A stretch of DNA of 64,000 bases from positions 555,902 to 619,901 of the forward strand of contig NZ_JAMZIE010000002.1 in assembly GCF_024178165.1 (NCBI RefSeq). Direction: 5' to 3'. Both the position numbers and the translations under genes were made by a program. Source of the stretch: Halohasta salina (lineage in GTDB: Archaea > Halobacteriota > Halobacteria > Halobacteriales > Haloferacaceae). The notes beneath the pieces are model-generated. The model saw only the letters and a program-made list of their open reading frames with translations. It did no database searches and was not told the DNA's origin. Shown here one piece after another: positions 17,277-27,732 of this stretch. Every line of letters begins with the position of its first letter. Positions within the stretch are counted from its first letter, which is position 1.

Positions 17277-20200
17277 CAATACCCCCTCCTTCTGGGAGCA
17301 TGATAGTAAATGTCGACCCCTCGCCCGGCTGGGAGTTCACCTCGATGTCGCCGCCGTGACGGTCGACGATCTTCCGACAGATCGACAGCCCGATCCCCGT
17401 GCCGTCGAACTCCTCGCGGGTGTGGAGCCGCTGGAACACCTCGAAGATCCCGTCTCGCTGATCGGCTTCGATCCCGATGCCGTTGTCGCTGACATCGACA
17501 GTGACCATCCCGTCGTGGCTCCGAACGGAGATGTCGACCTCGGGGTGGCCCCTGTTGTACTTGATGCCGTTGTCGATGAGATTCTGGAACAGTTGGGCGA
17601 GTTGGCTCGGATCACCCATGACCGTCGCCTCGGTTGTCGGCGTCGAGACGGCCGCGTCGGTTTCGGCGATCTTGACGCCGAGACTGTCGGTGACCCGCTT
17701 GAAGAGTCCCGAGAGTTCGACCGCCTCGAAGGATTCGCCGCGGGTATCGACCCGCGAGTAGGCCAACAGCGCCTGAATCATGTTCCGCATCCGGTCGGCT
17801 CCGTCGACCGCAAACTCGATGAACTCGGTGGCGTCACCGTCGAGGTCCTCGCCGTAGCGCCGTTCCAGCAGCGTCAGATAGCTCGATACCGTCCGGAGCG
17901 GCTCCTGTAAGTCGTGGGAGGCCGCATACGCGAACTGTTCGAGTTCCTCGTTGGACTGCTTGAGTTCGGCTTGCGTCTCGCGGAGGACCGTCTCGCGTTC
18001 GGCACGGGCAAGGGCGGCTTCGACGGTCGAGGACAGCACTTCAAGCAGGTTGAGATCCGTCTCGGAGAACGCCCGCGGTTCGACCGAGGCGGCGCACATG
18101 ACGCCGTGGTCGCCCAGCGGCACGATGACCTCGGAGTTGAAGATCGTCTCCTCGTTGTGCAGCCCGTCGACTGTCTTGAGATCGTCATACTCCCGTAGCT
18201 CGCCGGCGTCGAATGCCTCCCAGGCGAGTGCCGTCCCGCGCTCGAAGACCGGTTGCTCGGGGATAGGCTCGTCGGGGGCGCTGGTTGCCCCCTCCGGAAC
18301 GAGCACGTCGCGGTCGTCGTCGTACCACCAGACACCGACCATCGGCGTCTCAAGGATCGCGCGGGCACTCTCGACGGTGAGCGACGCGATCTGTGCGTTC
18401 GATGGCACGGCCATGAGCTGTTGGGCCGTCTCGTTGATCTCGTGGAGTTTCGTCTCGAAGGCCTCCGTCGACAGTTCGTGGCTGATCCACTGGACCAGGA
18501 GTTCCACGAACGCGCGCTCGGAGGGATCGAACTCGTGGTCGCGGCTGTGGCTATCGGCGAAACAGAGCGTGCCGTACCGGTCGCCGTCGACGGTGACGGT
18601 TCCACCGATGTAACAGCCGAGGTCGAACCGTTCGTCAGCGGGATCGCCCTCCCACCCCTCGGCGGCGGCATCCCGGATGGCGAGCGGGGTCGACTGCTGG
18701 ATGGTCTTCCGGCAGTAGGACTCGGATAACGGAGCCGAAGCCCCCATCTGGATCCCGGGATGATCACCGATAGCCTGCATGACGTGTACTGTGTCGTCGT
18801 CGATACGGTTCAGAAAGCCGTACGGGAGCCCGAGCCGCTGGCTCCCGAGTTCCAGCAGCGCAGAGAGTTTGGCCTCGAACTCACGGTCGGTATCCGAGGC
18901 AATGGTGGTGAGTTCTCGGAGCGACTGCTCGCTTTCCCGAAGCGAGGCTTCGAGGCGTTTCTGCTCGGTGATATCGATCAGGTAACCGAGGAGGTGTGTG
19001 ATCTCCTCCTCTGTTCTGATGACTTTGGTGTTGTCGGTCACCCAGCGTATCTCCCCATCGCGTGTGACCATCCGGTAGGGGTCGTGGGTAAACCGGTCCA
19101 TGGACCCCTCGCTCGCCTCGCGTACCTCGCCGATGACGCGGTCGCGGTCGTCGTCGTGAATCAGATCGGTGTACGGAACGTCGCCGGAGCGGAGTTGCTT
19201 GGGCGTGTAGCCGAACGTTTCGGTGACGTTCTCGGAGACGTACTCGACGGGCCACCCCTCGTCGTGTTCCCATTTGAAGACGACCGCCGGCCCCTCGGCA
19301 AACATGTCCCGTTCCTCTTCGAGATGCAGTTTCGACTTCTTTTCCTCGGTGATATCGAGATGGATTCCAACAGCTCGCTGTGGGGTGCCGTCGTCGGCCC
19401 GGTCAACGATTTTCCCGACGCTTCTGATCCATCGCCACTCACCGCCCTTCGCCTGCATCCGGTGCTCAGAGTCGTATAGTTCGGTCTCACCGGCCATATG
19501 AGCCTGGAATGCGGCTTCAATATCGTCCATATCTGCTGGATGAACGCGGTTTTCCCACGTTTCGAGTCGCGGTTCGATATCGTCCAGCGAGAAGCCAAGC
19601 ATCGACGCCCACTGGTCGTTGAACGTGACGGCATCGGTCTCCACATCCCAGTCCCAGACGCCGAGGTTCGCCCCTTCGACGGCCAGATCGAGTCGTTCTT
19701 TCAGTTCACGGAGTTCGGCTTCCCGCTCTCTGCGCTCGGTGATGTCCTGGAAAACGCCCAGTGCTCCGACGACGGTGCCGTCCTCGTCAAACTGTGGATC
19801 GCCGACCGCTCGCACCCACCGAACGCGGTCGTCCGCAGTGACGATCCGGAGTTCGAGGTCGTACGATTCGCCGTGCTCGACGAGTCGCTCGAAGGCAGCC
19901 TCGATCTCGGGTCTGTCGTCCGGATGGTAGAAATCGAGTCCGTCCTCGAGTTCGACCGACGTGTCGGTTGGGATCTCGTGGATCCGGTAGACCTCGTCGG
20001 TCCATCGCAGGGAGTCGGTTTCGAGGTCGACCTCCCAGCCGCCGATCGCGGCGCTCTCTTGGGCTGCCTCGATGAACTCCCGGCTCCGTTTGAGTTCCGC
20101 TTCGCGCTGTTTCCGCTCGGTGATATCCCGCGCAACAGCGATATATCGGTCGTTGCCACCGACCTCGACCTTGTTTACCCAGACCTCAACGGGGTACGTC

Positions 20201-22824
20201 TCACCGTTCTGTCGACGGTGTTCGCCTTCGACTTTGAGCGTGTCGTTGGGCTCTATCCCGGCCCAGATGGAGACGAGTTCCGACCGGTCGATTCCCGCCT
20301 CGAACTCGGCAACGTTCATCGACATGAGCGTCTCCCGGTCGTACCCAAGGGAGTCGGCGATGGTTTCGTTGATATCGAGCACGGTTCCGTCGGCATCGTG
20401 AATCACAATGCCGTCCGGAGAGTTGTCGAATAAGGCCCGAATCCGGCTTCGCTGCTGCTGGAGTTCCTGTTCCCGTTGTTTTTGTGCGGTAATATCTCGG
20501 TTCGTACAGATCAGCTCGCCACTGTCGAGGAGCGCGAGGCCGAGATCCTGTGTGACAGGGGTGCCATCCCGTTTTTTCCCGATGGTTTCGCCACGCCACG
20601 ACCCGGTGTCGGCGAGTGCCGGAAACACCTCGGCTTCGAGCCGTTCGATCTCCTCGTCGGCGTAGAGGTCACGCCACTCGCGGCCGAGCAGTTCCTCGGG
20701 GTCGTAGTCGAAGATATCGGCGTGAGCTTGGTTCATATACACGTACTCGTCGTCATCGAGAATGGCGATGCCATCCATCGCCACCTCCATGGCCGCCGAC
20801 TGGAGTTCGATCTCGGCGGTTCGCTCCTTGCGGTCGGTGATATCGGTCGCGATCCCGACCAGTCGACGCGCTGTATTCTCGCCAGCAAGCAGTTCGGCAC
20901 GAGCCTCCACCCACATATACGTCCCATCCTCCTGCTTGATGCGGTACTCGACCTGCAGCGTGTCGCCGTCCTCGGTTGCCGTTTCGATTGAGTCCTGTAC
21001 CGCAGGGATGTCATCGGGGTGGACGAGGTCGATGAACTCCGCGTAGGACCCGTCGGACGCGTCGGGGTCGAGACCGAACAGTTGTTCCATGGAGTCGGTC
21101 CAAGCCACCTCTTTAGTCTCCAGATTCAACTCCCAGACGCCCGCGTTTGTCGCCTCCAAGGCAACGTTGAGTCGCTGTGATGTCTCTTCGAGTTCCCGCC
21201 GCTGTTCGGTCATCTCGGTGATATCGGTTGCGACACCCAACACCGCCTCCGTGTCGTGGTCGACCGGATCGTACGGGATCTTGATCGTTTGTAGCATCAC
21301 CGTTTCGCCGTCGGCTTTTGTCAGTGGCTCCTCGGGGATGTGTTTCGGCTCCCCCGAATCCATTACGGCGAGATCGTCCTGTCTGAACTGTTCGGCTTCG
21401 GCCGCCGAGGAGACGAAGTCAGCGTCGGTCGAGCCTTCGACGTCGTCGACAGTTGTGCCGTAGGCGTCGGCAATCGCTTGGTTCGCTAGGATGTATTCGT
21501 TGTGCCTATCTTTGGCAAACACCAACTGCGGTAACAGATCGATGATCTGGCGGAGTCGGTCACGGTTTGCGGCCGCCCGCTGTTTGTTCTGGTGTCGACT
21601 CAGTTCCTTGCCGACCCACTGGGCGAAGAGGCGCACAAGGGTTCGTTCACTCTCGGTGAACGGCTGCTTGCGTGCGGCTGCCTGCGAGAAATTGAGCGTG
21701 CCGTACCGCTCGCCGTCGACGACCACTGGCGTCCCGATGTACGATTCGAGGCCCTGAGTCCTGTAGGCCGGATGATCGCCCAGTTCGCTGTTTCCGGCGT
21801 CGGTCACAGCCACGAGTTCCTCGCTGTCGACGACGAACTCACAGAACGTTTCGCCGAGGTCGAACTGCTCGCCCGGCCGAATGCTGTCGTCGGATGCGTC
21901 GACCTGTTCGACGGTGTACTCGGTGTCTTCGATCGCCGAGAGAATCCCGATATCGAGCCCTAAATGCTCACAGCCGAGTTCGAGCACCGCACCGATCCGC
22001 TCGTCGACCGACCGATCGTCGTCGGTCGAGATATCGTGGAACGTCTGGAGGGCATCGTTGTGGGCTTCGAGCGTTTCTTCGTACTCGATCCGTGCGCTGA
22101 CGTCTCTGACCGAGCCGAGGAAGGCCAGCGTCTCGCCGTCCGGCCCTTTGAGCGAGGTCCCGAGGGTCTCGCCGACAAACGTCGTGCCGTCGGCCCGTTC
22201 GTACTCGACCCGATACGTCTCCTCACGCATGGGGGCGTCTTTATTAAATCGCTGGTCTCCCTGACGATCGTACTCGTCGTTGTCCGCATACAACAGACGC
22301 GTCCGTTCGCCGAGGACGTCGCTGGCGTCGTAGCCGAAGAGTTGTTCTGCCGCAGGGTTGAAATCCGTGATCCGACGGTCGGTGTCGGCGACGACGAGGG
22401 CGTCTTCGGTCTCCTCGAAGACGGTCTCGAACAGTCGACGTTGCCGCTGAATATCGAGTTGCGTGCCGCGTTCGTCGGTGATATCGTCGAAGCAGGCTGT
22501 CGCACCCTCGCTGTCGGGATAGATGCGGGTTTCGAACCAGCGGTCGCGTTCCTTGTCGTAGCGTTCGAACCGGGTCGGCGTCCCCGTCGACATCGCCTCT
22601 TGGACCTGCTCGCCGACGACCGTCTCGGTAATATCCGGTACCATCTCCCAGAGGTCTTCGCCGAGCAGTTCGTCGGGTGTGTGGTCCAGCATCGTCGCCG
22701 CCTGGTCGTTGACGAACGTGATCTGCCAGTCGTCGTCGAACGCACAGATCGCCTCCTCGACGCGACCTAGGACGCGCTCGGTCGAGGTTTCACCGAGGGC
22801 ATGGATCCGCGAGTCAGCACTCAT
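17269..22824 (-). CDS. Giant multi-PAS/GAF histidine kinase (1851 residues)
   Basis: A soluble sensor kinase of exceptional length. Approximate order from repeats I can see: PAS, PAS, GAF (270-435), seven further PAS domains (440-1340), two GAFs (1345-1500, 1505-1625), then HisKA with the phospho-histidine in ASHDLQEPLR (His1637) and an ATPase with NLIDNGIKYN (about 1748), DNGIGIE and GTGIGLSI. The HisKA type is that of phytochrome-like kinases. Many PAS repeats end in a DITERK/DITEQK connector. There is no membrane helix. It sits between an HxlR-REC-HalX regulator (4-base overlap) and a receiver (8-base overlap). Its sensory ligands are unknown. A broken relative lies at 26605-32955. Confidence 0.9.
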   Translation of the reverse strand: MSADSRIHALGETSTERVLGRVEEAICAFDDDWQITFVNDQAATMLDHTPDELLGEDLWEMVPDITETVVGEQVQEAMSTGTPTRFERYDKERDRWFETRIYPDSEGATACFDDITDERGTQLDIQRQRRLFETVFEETEDALVVADTDRRITDFNPAAEQLFGYDASDVLGERTRLLYADNDEYDRQGDQRFNKDAPMREETYRVEYERADGTTFVGETLGTSLKGPDGETLAFLGSVRDVSARIEYEETLEAHNDALQTFHDISTDDDRSVDERIGAVLELGCEHLGLDIGILSAIEDTEYTVEQVDASDDSIRPGEQFDLGETFCEFVVDSEELVAVTDAGNSELGDHPAYRTQGLESYIGTPVVVDGERYGTLNFSQAAARKQPFTESERTLVRLFAQWVGKELSRHQNKQRAAANRDRLRQIIDLLPQLVFAKDRHNEYILANQAIADAYGTTVDDVEGSTDADFVSSAAEAEQFRQDDLAVMDSGEPKHIPEEPLTKADGETVMLQTIKIPYDPVDHDTEAVLGVATDITEMTEQRRELEETSQRLNVALEATNAGVWELNLETKEVAWTDSMEQLFGLDPDASDGSYAEFIDLVHPDDIPAVQDSIETATEDGDTLQVEYRIKQEDGTYMWVEARAELLAGENTARRLVGIATDITDRKERTAEIELQSAAMEVAMDGIAILDDDEYVYMNQAHADIFDYDPEELLGREWRDLYADEEIERLEAEVFPALADTGSWRGETIGKKRDGTPVTQDLGLALLDSGELICTNRDITAQKQREQELQQQRSRIRALFDNSPDGIVIHDADGTVLDINETIADSLGYDRETLMSMNVAEFEAGIDRSELVSIWAGIEPNDTLKVEGEHRRQNGETYPVEVWVNKVEVGGNDRYIAVARDITERKQREAELKRSREFIEAAQESAAIGGWEVDLETDSLRWTDEVYRIHEIPTDTSVELEDGLDFYHPDDRPEIEAAFERLVEHGESYDLELRIVTADDRVRWVRAVGDPQFDEDGTVVGALGVFQDITERREREAELRELKERLDLAVEGANLGVWDWDVETDAVTFNDQWASMLGFSLDDIEPRLETWENRVHPADMDDIEAAFQAHMAGETELYDSEHRMQAKGGEWRWIRSVGKIVDRADDGTPQRAVGIHLDITEEKKSKLHLEEERDMFAEGPAVVFKWEHDEGWPVEYVSENVTETFGYTPKQLRSGDVPYTDLIHDDDRDRVIGEVREASEGSMDRFTHDPYRMVTRDGEIRWVTDNTKVIRTEEEITHLLGYLIDITEQKRLEASLRESEQSLRELTTIASDTDREFEAKLSALLELGSQRLGLPYGFLNRIDDDTVHVMQAIGDHPGIQMGASAPLSESYCRKTIQQSTPLAIRDAAAEGWEGDPADERFDLGCYIGGTVTVDGDRYGTLCFADSHSRDHEFDPSERAFVELLVQWISHELSTEAFETKLHEINETAQQLMAVPSNAQIASLTVESARAILETPMVGVWWYDDDRDVLVPEGATSAPDEPIPEQPVFERGTALAWEAFDAGELREYDDLKTVDGLHNEETIFNSEVIVPLGDHGVMCAASVEPRAFSETDLNLLEVLSSTVEAALARAERETVLRETQAELKQSNEELEQFAYAASHDLQEPLRTVSSYLTLLERRYGEDLDGDATEFIEFAVDGADRMRNMIQALLAYSRVDTRGESFEAVELSGLFKRVTDSLGVKIAETDAAVSTPTTEATVMGDPSQLAQLFQNLIDNGIKYNRGHPEVDISVRSHDGMVTVDVSDNGIGIEADQRDGIFEVFQRLHTREEFDGTGIGLSICRKIVDRHGGDIEVNSQPGEGSTFTIMLPEGGGIDG

Positions 22825-23714
22825 TGGGGGCTCCCAACGGCGACGCGTTCGAGCGTTTTGGCGTCGACCTCCTCGAACGTCCCGTCGCTGGCTTCGAGTT
22901 CGTCGAGTCGGCTCCGGAGCCGTTGATACAGGTCGTGTGTTTCGAGTGTGTCGTCGGGGTACTCGGCTCGCAGCAGTCCGATTTTGGACTTGAGCCCGAG
23001 ATACTCCTGCAGTTCCGTACTGTAGGTCCGACGCTCGAAGAGGTCCGCAACCACCGATCGCAGTTCGTCCCGGCGGACGGGTTTGGTGAGATACTCGTCG
23101 AACCCCATATCGAGAAGGTCGAGGTCGACGTCCTCGGAGGTCACCACGACGACGCGAATGTCGTACCGCTGAGACCGGATCCAATCGAGAACCTCACCGC
23201 CAGAGAGCCCCGGCATTCGCCGGTCGAGGACGACCACGTCGACATCGGTATCGAGGTTTCGGAGCGTCTCCTCGCCGTCGCCGGCCGTCCGGACGGTGTA
23301 GTCGTCCTCCAGCCACGCGGAGTGCATCGTGTTGACACGCTTGTTGTCGTCGGCGACCAACACGACCGGTTCGGTTTCGGGCTCGGCGAGATGGGTTTCG
23401 CCCCAGTCGGCGAGCGACTGGATGACGGCGTTGAGTTCTTCGCCCCGCTCGGTCAGCGTGTAGTTGACCCGCAGTGGGCTCTGGCTGACCTCCCGGCGCT
23501 CGATGATCTCGTACTCCCGGAGTTCCGCCAGCGCGTCGGTCAGCACTTTCGCCGAAACGCCATCGAGCCGCCGTTCGAGGTCGCTGAACCCCTGGCCATC
23601 GGTGCCCGACAGACACCGGACGAGAGCCGGATGCCACTTCTTTGAGAGCAGAGAGACGCTGTCGAGAAGCGAGTCCGGCACCACCGGCGTCTCGCGTGCG
23701 TGAGAATCCGTCAT
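22821..23714 (-). CDS. HxlR winged helix-receiver-HalX fusion regulator
   Basis: A 297-residue DNA-binding response regulator with an unusual order. Residues 10-110 are an HxlR-type winged helix (SLLSKKWHPALVRCL, then FSDLERRLDGVSAKVL and a TLTERGEEL wing). Residues 116-228 are an intact receiver (VADDNKR, phospho-acceptor Asp164, Thr192, Lys211). Residues about 232-285 are a helical HalX domain. HalX normally follows a receiver in proteins without a DNA-binding domain, so the added HxlR part gives a candidate output for the kinases beside it. ATG at 23714 is used; another lies two codons upstream. It overlaps the giant kinase start by 4 bases. Confidence 0.85.
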   Translation of the reverse strand: MTDSHARETPVVPDSLLDSVSLLSKKWHPALVRCLSGTDGQGFSDLERRLDGVSAKVLTDALAELREYEIIERREVSQSPLRVNYTLTERGEELNAVIQSLADWGETHLAEPETEPVVLVADDNKRVNTMHSAWLEDDYTVRTAGDGEETLRNLDTDVDVVVLDRRMPGLSGGEVLDWIRSQRYDIRVVVVTSEDVDLDLLDMGFDEYLTKPVRRDELRSVVADLFERRTYSTELQEYLGLKSKIGLLRAEYPDDTLETHDLYQRLRSRLDELEASDGTFEEVDAKTLERVAVGSPQ

Positions 23715-23724
23715 ACACATACTT

Positions 23725-24192
23725 CTACGTATCAGAATATAAGGACTCTGCCGGATACTGTGCCCACTCGAACCAGAACCGTGTGATCGAACGGACGAGG
23801 TCGACGTACTCCTCGGCCGTGTGTGGAGTTGTGACGTACGCGTTACCGCCGGCTTCGTATGTCGGTTCGACACCGGTGTCGTTCGGATCAAGGACGACGA
23901 CTGGCACCGTTTCGAGGCGGGGACTGGATTTGATCGCGTGGAGGACGGTCATCCCATCGGGCAACTCGAAGTCACACTGCAGTAAGACGAGATCCGGTCG
24001 TGGATACGCCGTCGGTGACTCGCTGGCGGCTGTGAGCCGCCGGATGGCCGCTCGACCGTCTGCGACGACGTCGATGTCGACCGGGCGAGTGCACTCGGCG
24101 TCACACGTAGCCTCGAGGTCGACCGTCGGAGACCCCACAAACAGCACTGTAAGCTCGGTGTGATCCTGCCGGAGAGTGGCGGTTTGTGACAT
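23725..24192 (-). CDS. Degenerate (pseudo-)receiver protein
   Basis: A 155-residue protein whose length and pattern match the Rcp1-type receiver at 16824-17276, but every catalytic position is changed. The acidic pair is Gly20-Ser21, the phospho-acceptor Asp is Gln72 (LVLLQCDFELPDG), the Ser/Thr position is in LDPND, and the Lys is Thr122 (AYVTTPH). It cannot be phosphorylated in the normal way but keeps the hydrophobic core. As first gene of the kinase operon, 10 bases before the HxlR-REC-HalX gene, it may act as a protein-binding or competitor module. Confidence 0.75.
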   Translation of the reverse strand: MSQTATLRQDHTELTVLFVGSPTVDLEATCDAECTRPVDIDVVADGRAAIRRLTAASESPTAYPRPDLVLLQCDFELPDGMTVLHAIKSSPRLETVPVVVLDPNDTGVEPTYEAGGNAYVTTPHTAEEYVDLVRSITRFWFEWAQYPAESLYSDT

Positions 24193-24290
24193 CAGAGCCC
24201 ACCGTTGTACCGATCATTGGTCGTACATCTCATAATCGAGCTACCGACACGAGGCACATATGTTGTTGCTAACGTTCAGGATAGTAGCCT

Positions 24291-24319
24291 ACTTACGTTC
24301 GCGTAAGTACCCTGCTTAC
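24291..24319 (+). promoter_or_regulatory. Operator copy 1 (ACTTAC-N6-GTAA-N7-GCT-N-AC)
   Basis: The first half is a perfect ACTTAC-N6-GTAAGT inverted repeat, followed by CCTGCTTAC. It lies 47 bases before the Htr start, just upstream of a TATA-like ACTTATGA, and inside the divergent region shared with the kinase operon starting at 24192. The same motif occurs at 33048 and 35711. Confidence 0.6.
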
Positions 24320-24366
24320 CCAACAGTTTGTCGGAACTTATGATAGTACGGATACGACGAAATACT

Positions 24367-26547
24367 ATGCTTGAGAGGGTGAACATAAGTGGCGCCGACT
24401 TGCGGCCGAAGATCGTCCTTGCGTTCGTCGTCGTCGCGCTTCTTGTGGGGGTAACTGGTGCGGTGGGGTACTATTCGGTGGGGACCGTCGACGACCAAGC
24501 TCATCACATTGCGGACGACGGCTACAAGATGGACGCAACGTCGGAAATGATCTTCGCGGTCGAGACACAGCAGGAGGCGATACTCCACGCCCAACTCGGC
24601 CACACCCAGCAGGCCGAACGGATGTTCACGGAGGGAGACGATCATTTCGAGGAGAAGGGCGTCGGCGCGTTCGAATCGTATGAAACGAGTGCTGCGGAGA
24701 GCCAACAGCTCTCGTCGATTAGTGAACTGCATGATGAGTACGACGCTGTCGCTGCCGAGTTCTTCGAGGCCCAAGCAGCGGGCAACACGGACCTCGCCGC
24801 GCAAAAAGCCACCGAGGCCGAAGCGATCAGTGCCGAACTCGAAACGACTGCACGAGAACTGAAAACACAGGAACAGACCGACCTCGCCCAGCAGGTCGCC
24901 AGTGCCGACGAAACGACGCGAACGGCCCAGATCGAGATGATCGGGCTGACGCTCGCAGCGTTCGTCGTTGCGATCGCTATCGGTCTCTTCGTGGCCAAAC
25001 GTCTCACTGATCCGATAACCCAACTGTCGGAGGCGGCTCTGGCCGCCAGTGAGGGAGACCTGACCGTCGACATCGATGACCACGTTGAGGACGACGAACT
25101 CGGGCGGATGGTCGACGCGTTCACCGAGATGCAGGCAAACGTGCGTGACATCTTCGCCGAACTCGAAGCCGTGAGCCGGGGGCTCGCAACCGGGAACCTC
25201 GAGCGAGACCTCGACACCGATTACCCCGGGACGTACGGACAGCTCATGATGAATCTCGACGGGGCGACTGACCAGCTTGACGACAACTTCACCGAAATCG
25301 AGCGTGCCAGTGACAACCTCAGCGACAAGAACCTCGACCAGTCCATCGAGACCGACAAACCAGGACGTTACGGTGCTGTGCTGCGGTCGCTTGACGAGGG
25401 GATTACACAACTGAGCGAGAGTCTCGCGACCGTCACAGAGATCGCTGACGACGTTGCCGAATCCAGCGAAGTGACCGCAACCAACTCCGAACGAGTCGAA
25501 GCGGCGAGCAACGAGGTTGCCGCCTCTGTCACCGAAATCCAGGCCGCAAGCGAGGAGATCGCCGACTCCGTCGAGGAGATCAGTGCCGGTGCCGACGAGC
25601 AAAACGACGACCTCCGAGGCGTAGCCAGCGAGATGAACGAGATGTCGGCGACCGTCGAAGAGATCGCCGCCTCTGCAGAAGAAGTGAGTATGACTGCCGC
25701 AACTGCTGTCGACCGCAGCCAAGCGGGCCAGCGGTCCGCTGCCGCCGCAACCGAGGAGATCACGGCCATCAAATCACAGGCCGACACGGCAGCCACACGG
25801 GTCGAAACGCTCGATGAGAAGATAGACGAGATCGGCGAGGTCGTCGACCTCATCACGGACATCGCCGAACAGACGAATCTGCTGGCGTTGAACGCCTCGA
25901 TCGAGGCCGCCCGCGCTGGCGATGCTGGCGACGGATTCGCAGTCGTCGCCGACGAAATCAAGGGCCTCGCTGAGGAAGTCGGAGCGGCTACCTCCGAGAT
26001 CGAAGCCGAGATCGAGGATATTCAGTCGACGACAGCCGAGACGGTCGAGGGGATGGAGACGATGACCGAACGCGTCGACCGGGGCTCCGAGACCATCGAG
26101 ACTGCCATCGAGATGTTCGACGAAATCGCACGCGCCGTCGGCGAGGCCGAATCCGGCGTCCAAGAGATCTCCATCGCGACCGACGACCAGGCGGCATCCT
26201 CGGAGGAAGTCGTCGCCATGGTCGACGAAGTAGCGACAGTGAGCGAACAGGCTGCAACCGAAGCTGGCACCGTCTCGGCGGCGACCGAAGAGCAAACGGC
26301 GTCGCTGTCGGAGGTCGCCGACACTGCCGCCCACCTCTCGACGCTCTCGGATGCCTCGACTGCCGAAGCGCTCGCGGAGCTTTCGAGGACGCTCCGCGAG
26401 CAGGTCGGGGCGTTCGAACTCCAACCCACGCCAGTCGACACACCGAGCACACCGCCGACGGTCGAAGCCACCGCGAGTCAGCAGCCCGCTCCGGCGGAGA
26501 CGGATGGGGGTCAGCGCCCGAGTTCCCGCCGGACCACCGACCAGTGA
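24367..26547 (+). CDS. Membrane-bound Htr/methyl-accepting transducer
   Basis: A 726-residue signal transducer. A first membrane helix (about 14-38, [17 protein letters not shown]) and a second (about 195-217) bracket a roughly 155-residue helical extracellular sensor. A HAMP domain ([11 protein letters not shown]) and a second HAMP-like linker follow, then a long coiled-coil signalling region with the conserved tip [19 protein letters not shown], and a Pro/Thr-rich tail. The type suits CheA/CheW coupling and methylation. No che genes are in the window. ATG at 24367 is preferred over TTG 24328 and ATG 24340 because the TATA-like box lies about 27 bases before it. It diverges from the kinase operon. 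Confidence 0.9.
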   Translation: MLERVNISGADLRPKIVLAFVVVALLVGVTGAVGYYSVGTVDDQAHHIADDGYKMDATSEMIFAVETQQEAILHAQLGHTQQAERMFTEGDDHFEEKGVGAFESYETSAAESQQLSSISELHDEYDAVAAEFFEAQAAGNTDLAAQKATEAEAISAELETTARELKTQEQTDLAQQVASADETTRTAQIEMIGLTLAAFVVAIAIGLFVAKRLTDPITQLSEAALAASEGDLTVDIDDHVEDDELGRMVDAFTEMQANVRDIFAELEAVSRGLATGNLERDLDTDYPGTYGQLMMNLDGATDQLDDNFTEIERASDNLSDKNLDQSIETDKPGRYGAVLRSLDEGITQLSESLATVTEIADDVAESSEVTATNSERVEAASNEVAASVTEIQAASEEIADSVEEISAGADEQNDDLRGVASEMNEMSATVEEIAASAEEVSMTAATAVDRSQAGQRSAAAATEEITAIKSQADTAATRVETLDEKIDEIGEVVDLITDIAEQTNLLALNASIEAARAGDAGDGFAVVADEIKGLAEEVGAATSEIEAEIEDIQSTTAETVEGMETMTERVDRGSETIETAIEMFDEIARAVGEAESGVQEISIATDDQAASSEEVVAMVDEVATVSEQAATEAGTVSAATEEQTASLSEVADTAAHLSTLSDASTAEALAELSRTLREQVGAFELQPTPVDTPSTPPTVEATASQQPAPAETDGGQRPSSRRTTDQ

Positions 26548-26604
26548 TCGACCCGGCGGAGAGAACGTCGACGTACCCGGTCGGGGTTGTACTCCGCTGT
26601 CGTC

Positions 26605-27732
26605 CTACCGTCCAGTGCCGGATGCGTGGTGACTGGGTAGCTGTAGACTGACGCACGTCCCATCGTCTGTTACGTCGACCGATACATCGCCACCCACCTG
26701 CGTGACGAGCATCCGAACCATCCAGACACCGAGTCCCTGGCCATGGTTCAGCGGGGTTTCTTCGCCGGTTTCGAGCACTTCGGCCTCCATCTCCGGCATT
26801 CCGGGGCCGTTGTCGTCGACGTCGATTTCGACCCAGTCGTCGGCGGGGCGAGACAGACGGACTGCAACGTGCGGATCCGAATGGTCAGTCGCTTTGATTG
26901 CGTTGTCGATCAACTCTCGCAATGCCCCTCTGATGGTGGCTGGAATCCGAACGGGATCCACGTCGGCTGTATTCACGTCGATAGTTGCGTCGGGGTACGC
27001 GTCTCTTCGTGACGAGACCAGCTCGGACACGAGTGGGAGTAGGTCTGTGACTGCCTCAGTCTTCTGCTGTGATCGCAACGCTCGTTCGATCTGTTTTAGA
27101 TCGCCGTTCATCTTTTCCCATTTGTTGAGGATCCGTTCGATCCGCTCGTAGTAGTCGGCCCGCTTGTCGGCGTCGTCTTCCGTCGACAGAACCTCCGTCC
27201 AGCCACGGAGCTTCATCAGGTCGTTCCGCATATTGTGCCGCATCACACGCTGGATCACCTCTAAATGCTGGCGCTGCTGTTGGAACGCCGTGATATCACG
27301 GCCTTCGGCAATAAGCAGCGCCACCTCGCCGTCGTCGTTGGTCGCTGGTCTGAGTGAGAAGTCGATGTGTGCGATGCCGTCTTTCCCGTGAACATCTATT
27401 TCGAACCGGACGAATTCGCCGTCGGCTGCACGGTCGACTGCGTCTCGAACGCGATCGTTGACGTCTCCGGGCTGGGTCCACCACGGTGCTTCCGACAGCG
27501 CGGCGCCGACGATCTCCTCGGGGCCGTAGGGAACGAAGTTAATGACGGTATCGTTCCCCTCGATAATCGTTCCGTCGGGGCGTACCAGCCCGGTAAACTG
27601 GAACGTCCCGTTGAAAACCGCCTCCAGCCGCCGGGCCCGCTCTTTATCTTTGGTCACGTCTCGCAGATACAGCAGCATCCCGTTGACGGCATCCTCGGCC
27701 ATCATGTTTTGACACCGCCCGTCGATGTTTAG
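26605..27732 (-). pseudogene. Broken giant kinase, fragment 4: PAS-HisKA-ATPase
   Basis: The C-terminal part of the broken kinase. It begins in frame immediately after a TGA that ends fragment 3; reading TGA as Trp gives GEWLNIDG, which fits the PAS strand expected there. It contains the end of one PAS domain, a further PAS, the dimerisation domain with the phospho-histidine in VMRHNMRNDLMKL and an ATPase with ELIDNAIKAT, DNGPGMPE and a G2 region GQGLGVWM. The first usable ATG (27705) would yield 366 residues, possibly still translated as a short soluble kinase. Confidence 0.75.

Noticed and set aside
24328..24366. TTG 24328 or ATG 24340 as the Htr start
   Set aside because: The TATA-like box lies 27 bases before ATG 24367, so these codons would be in the promoter.
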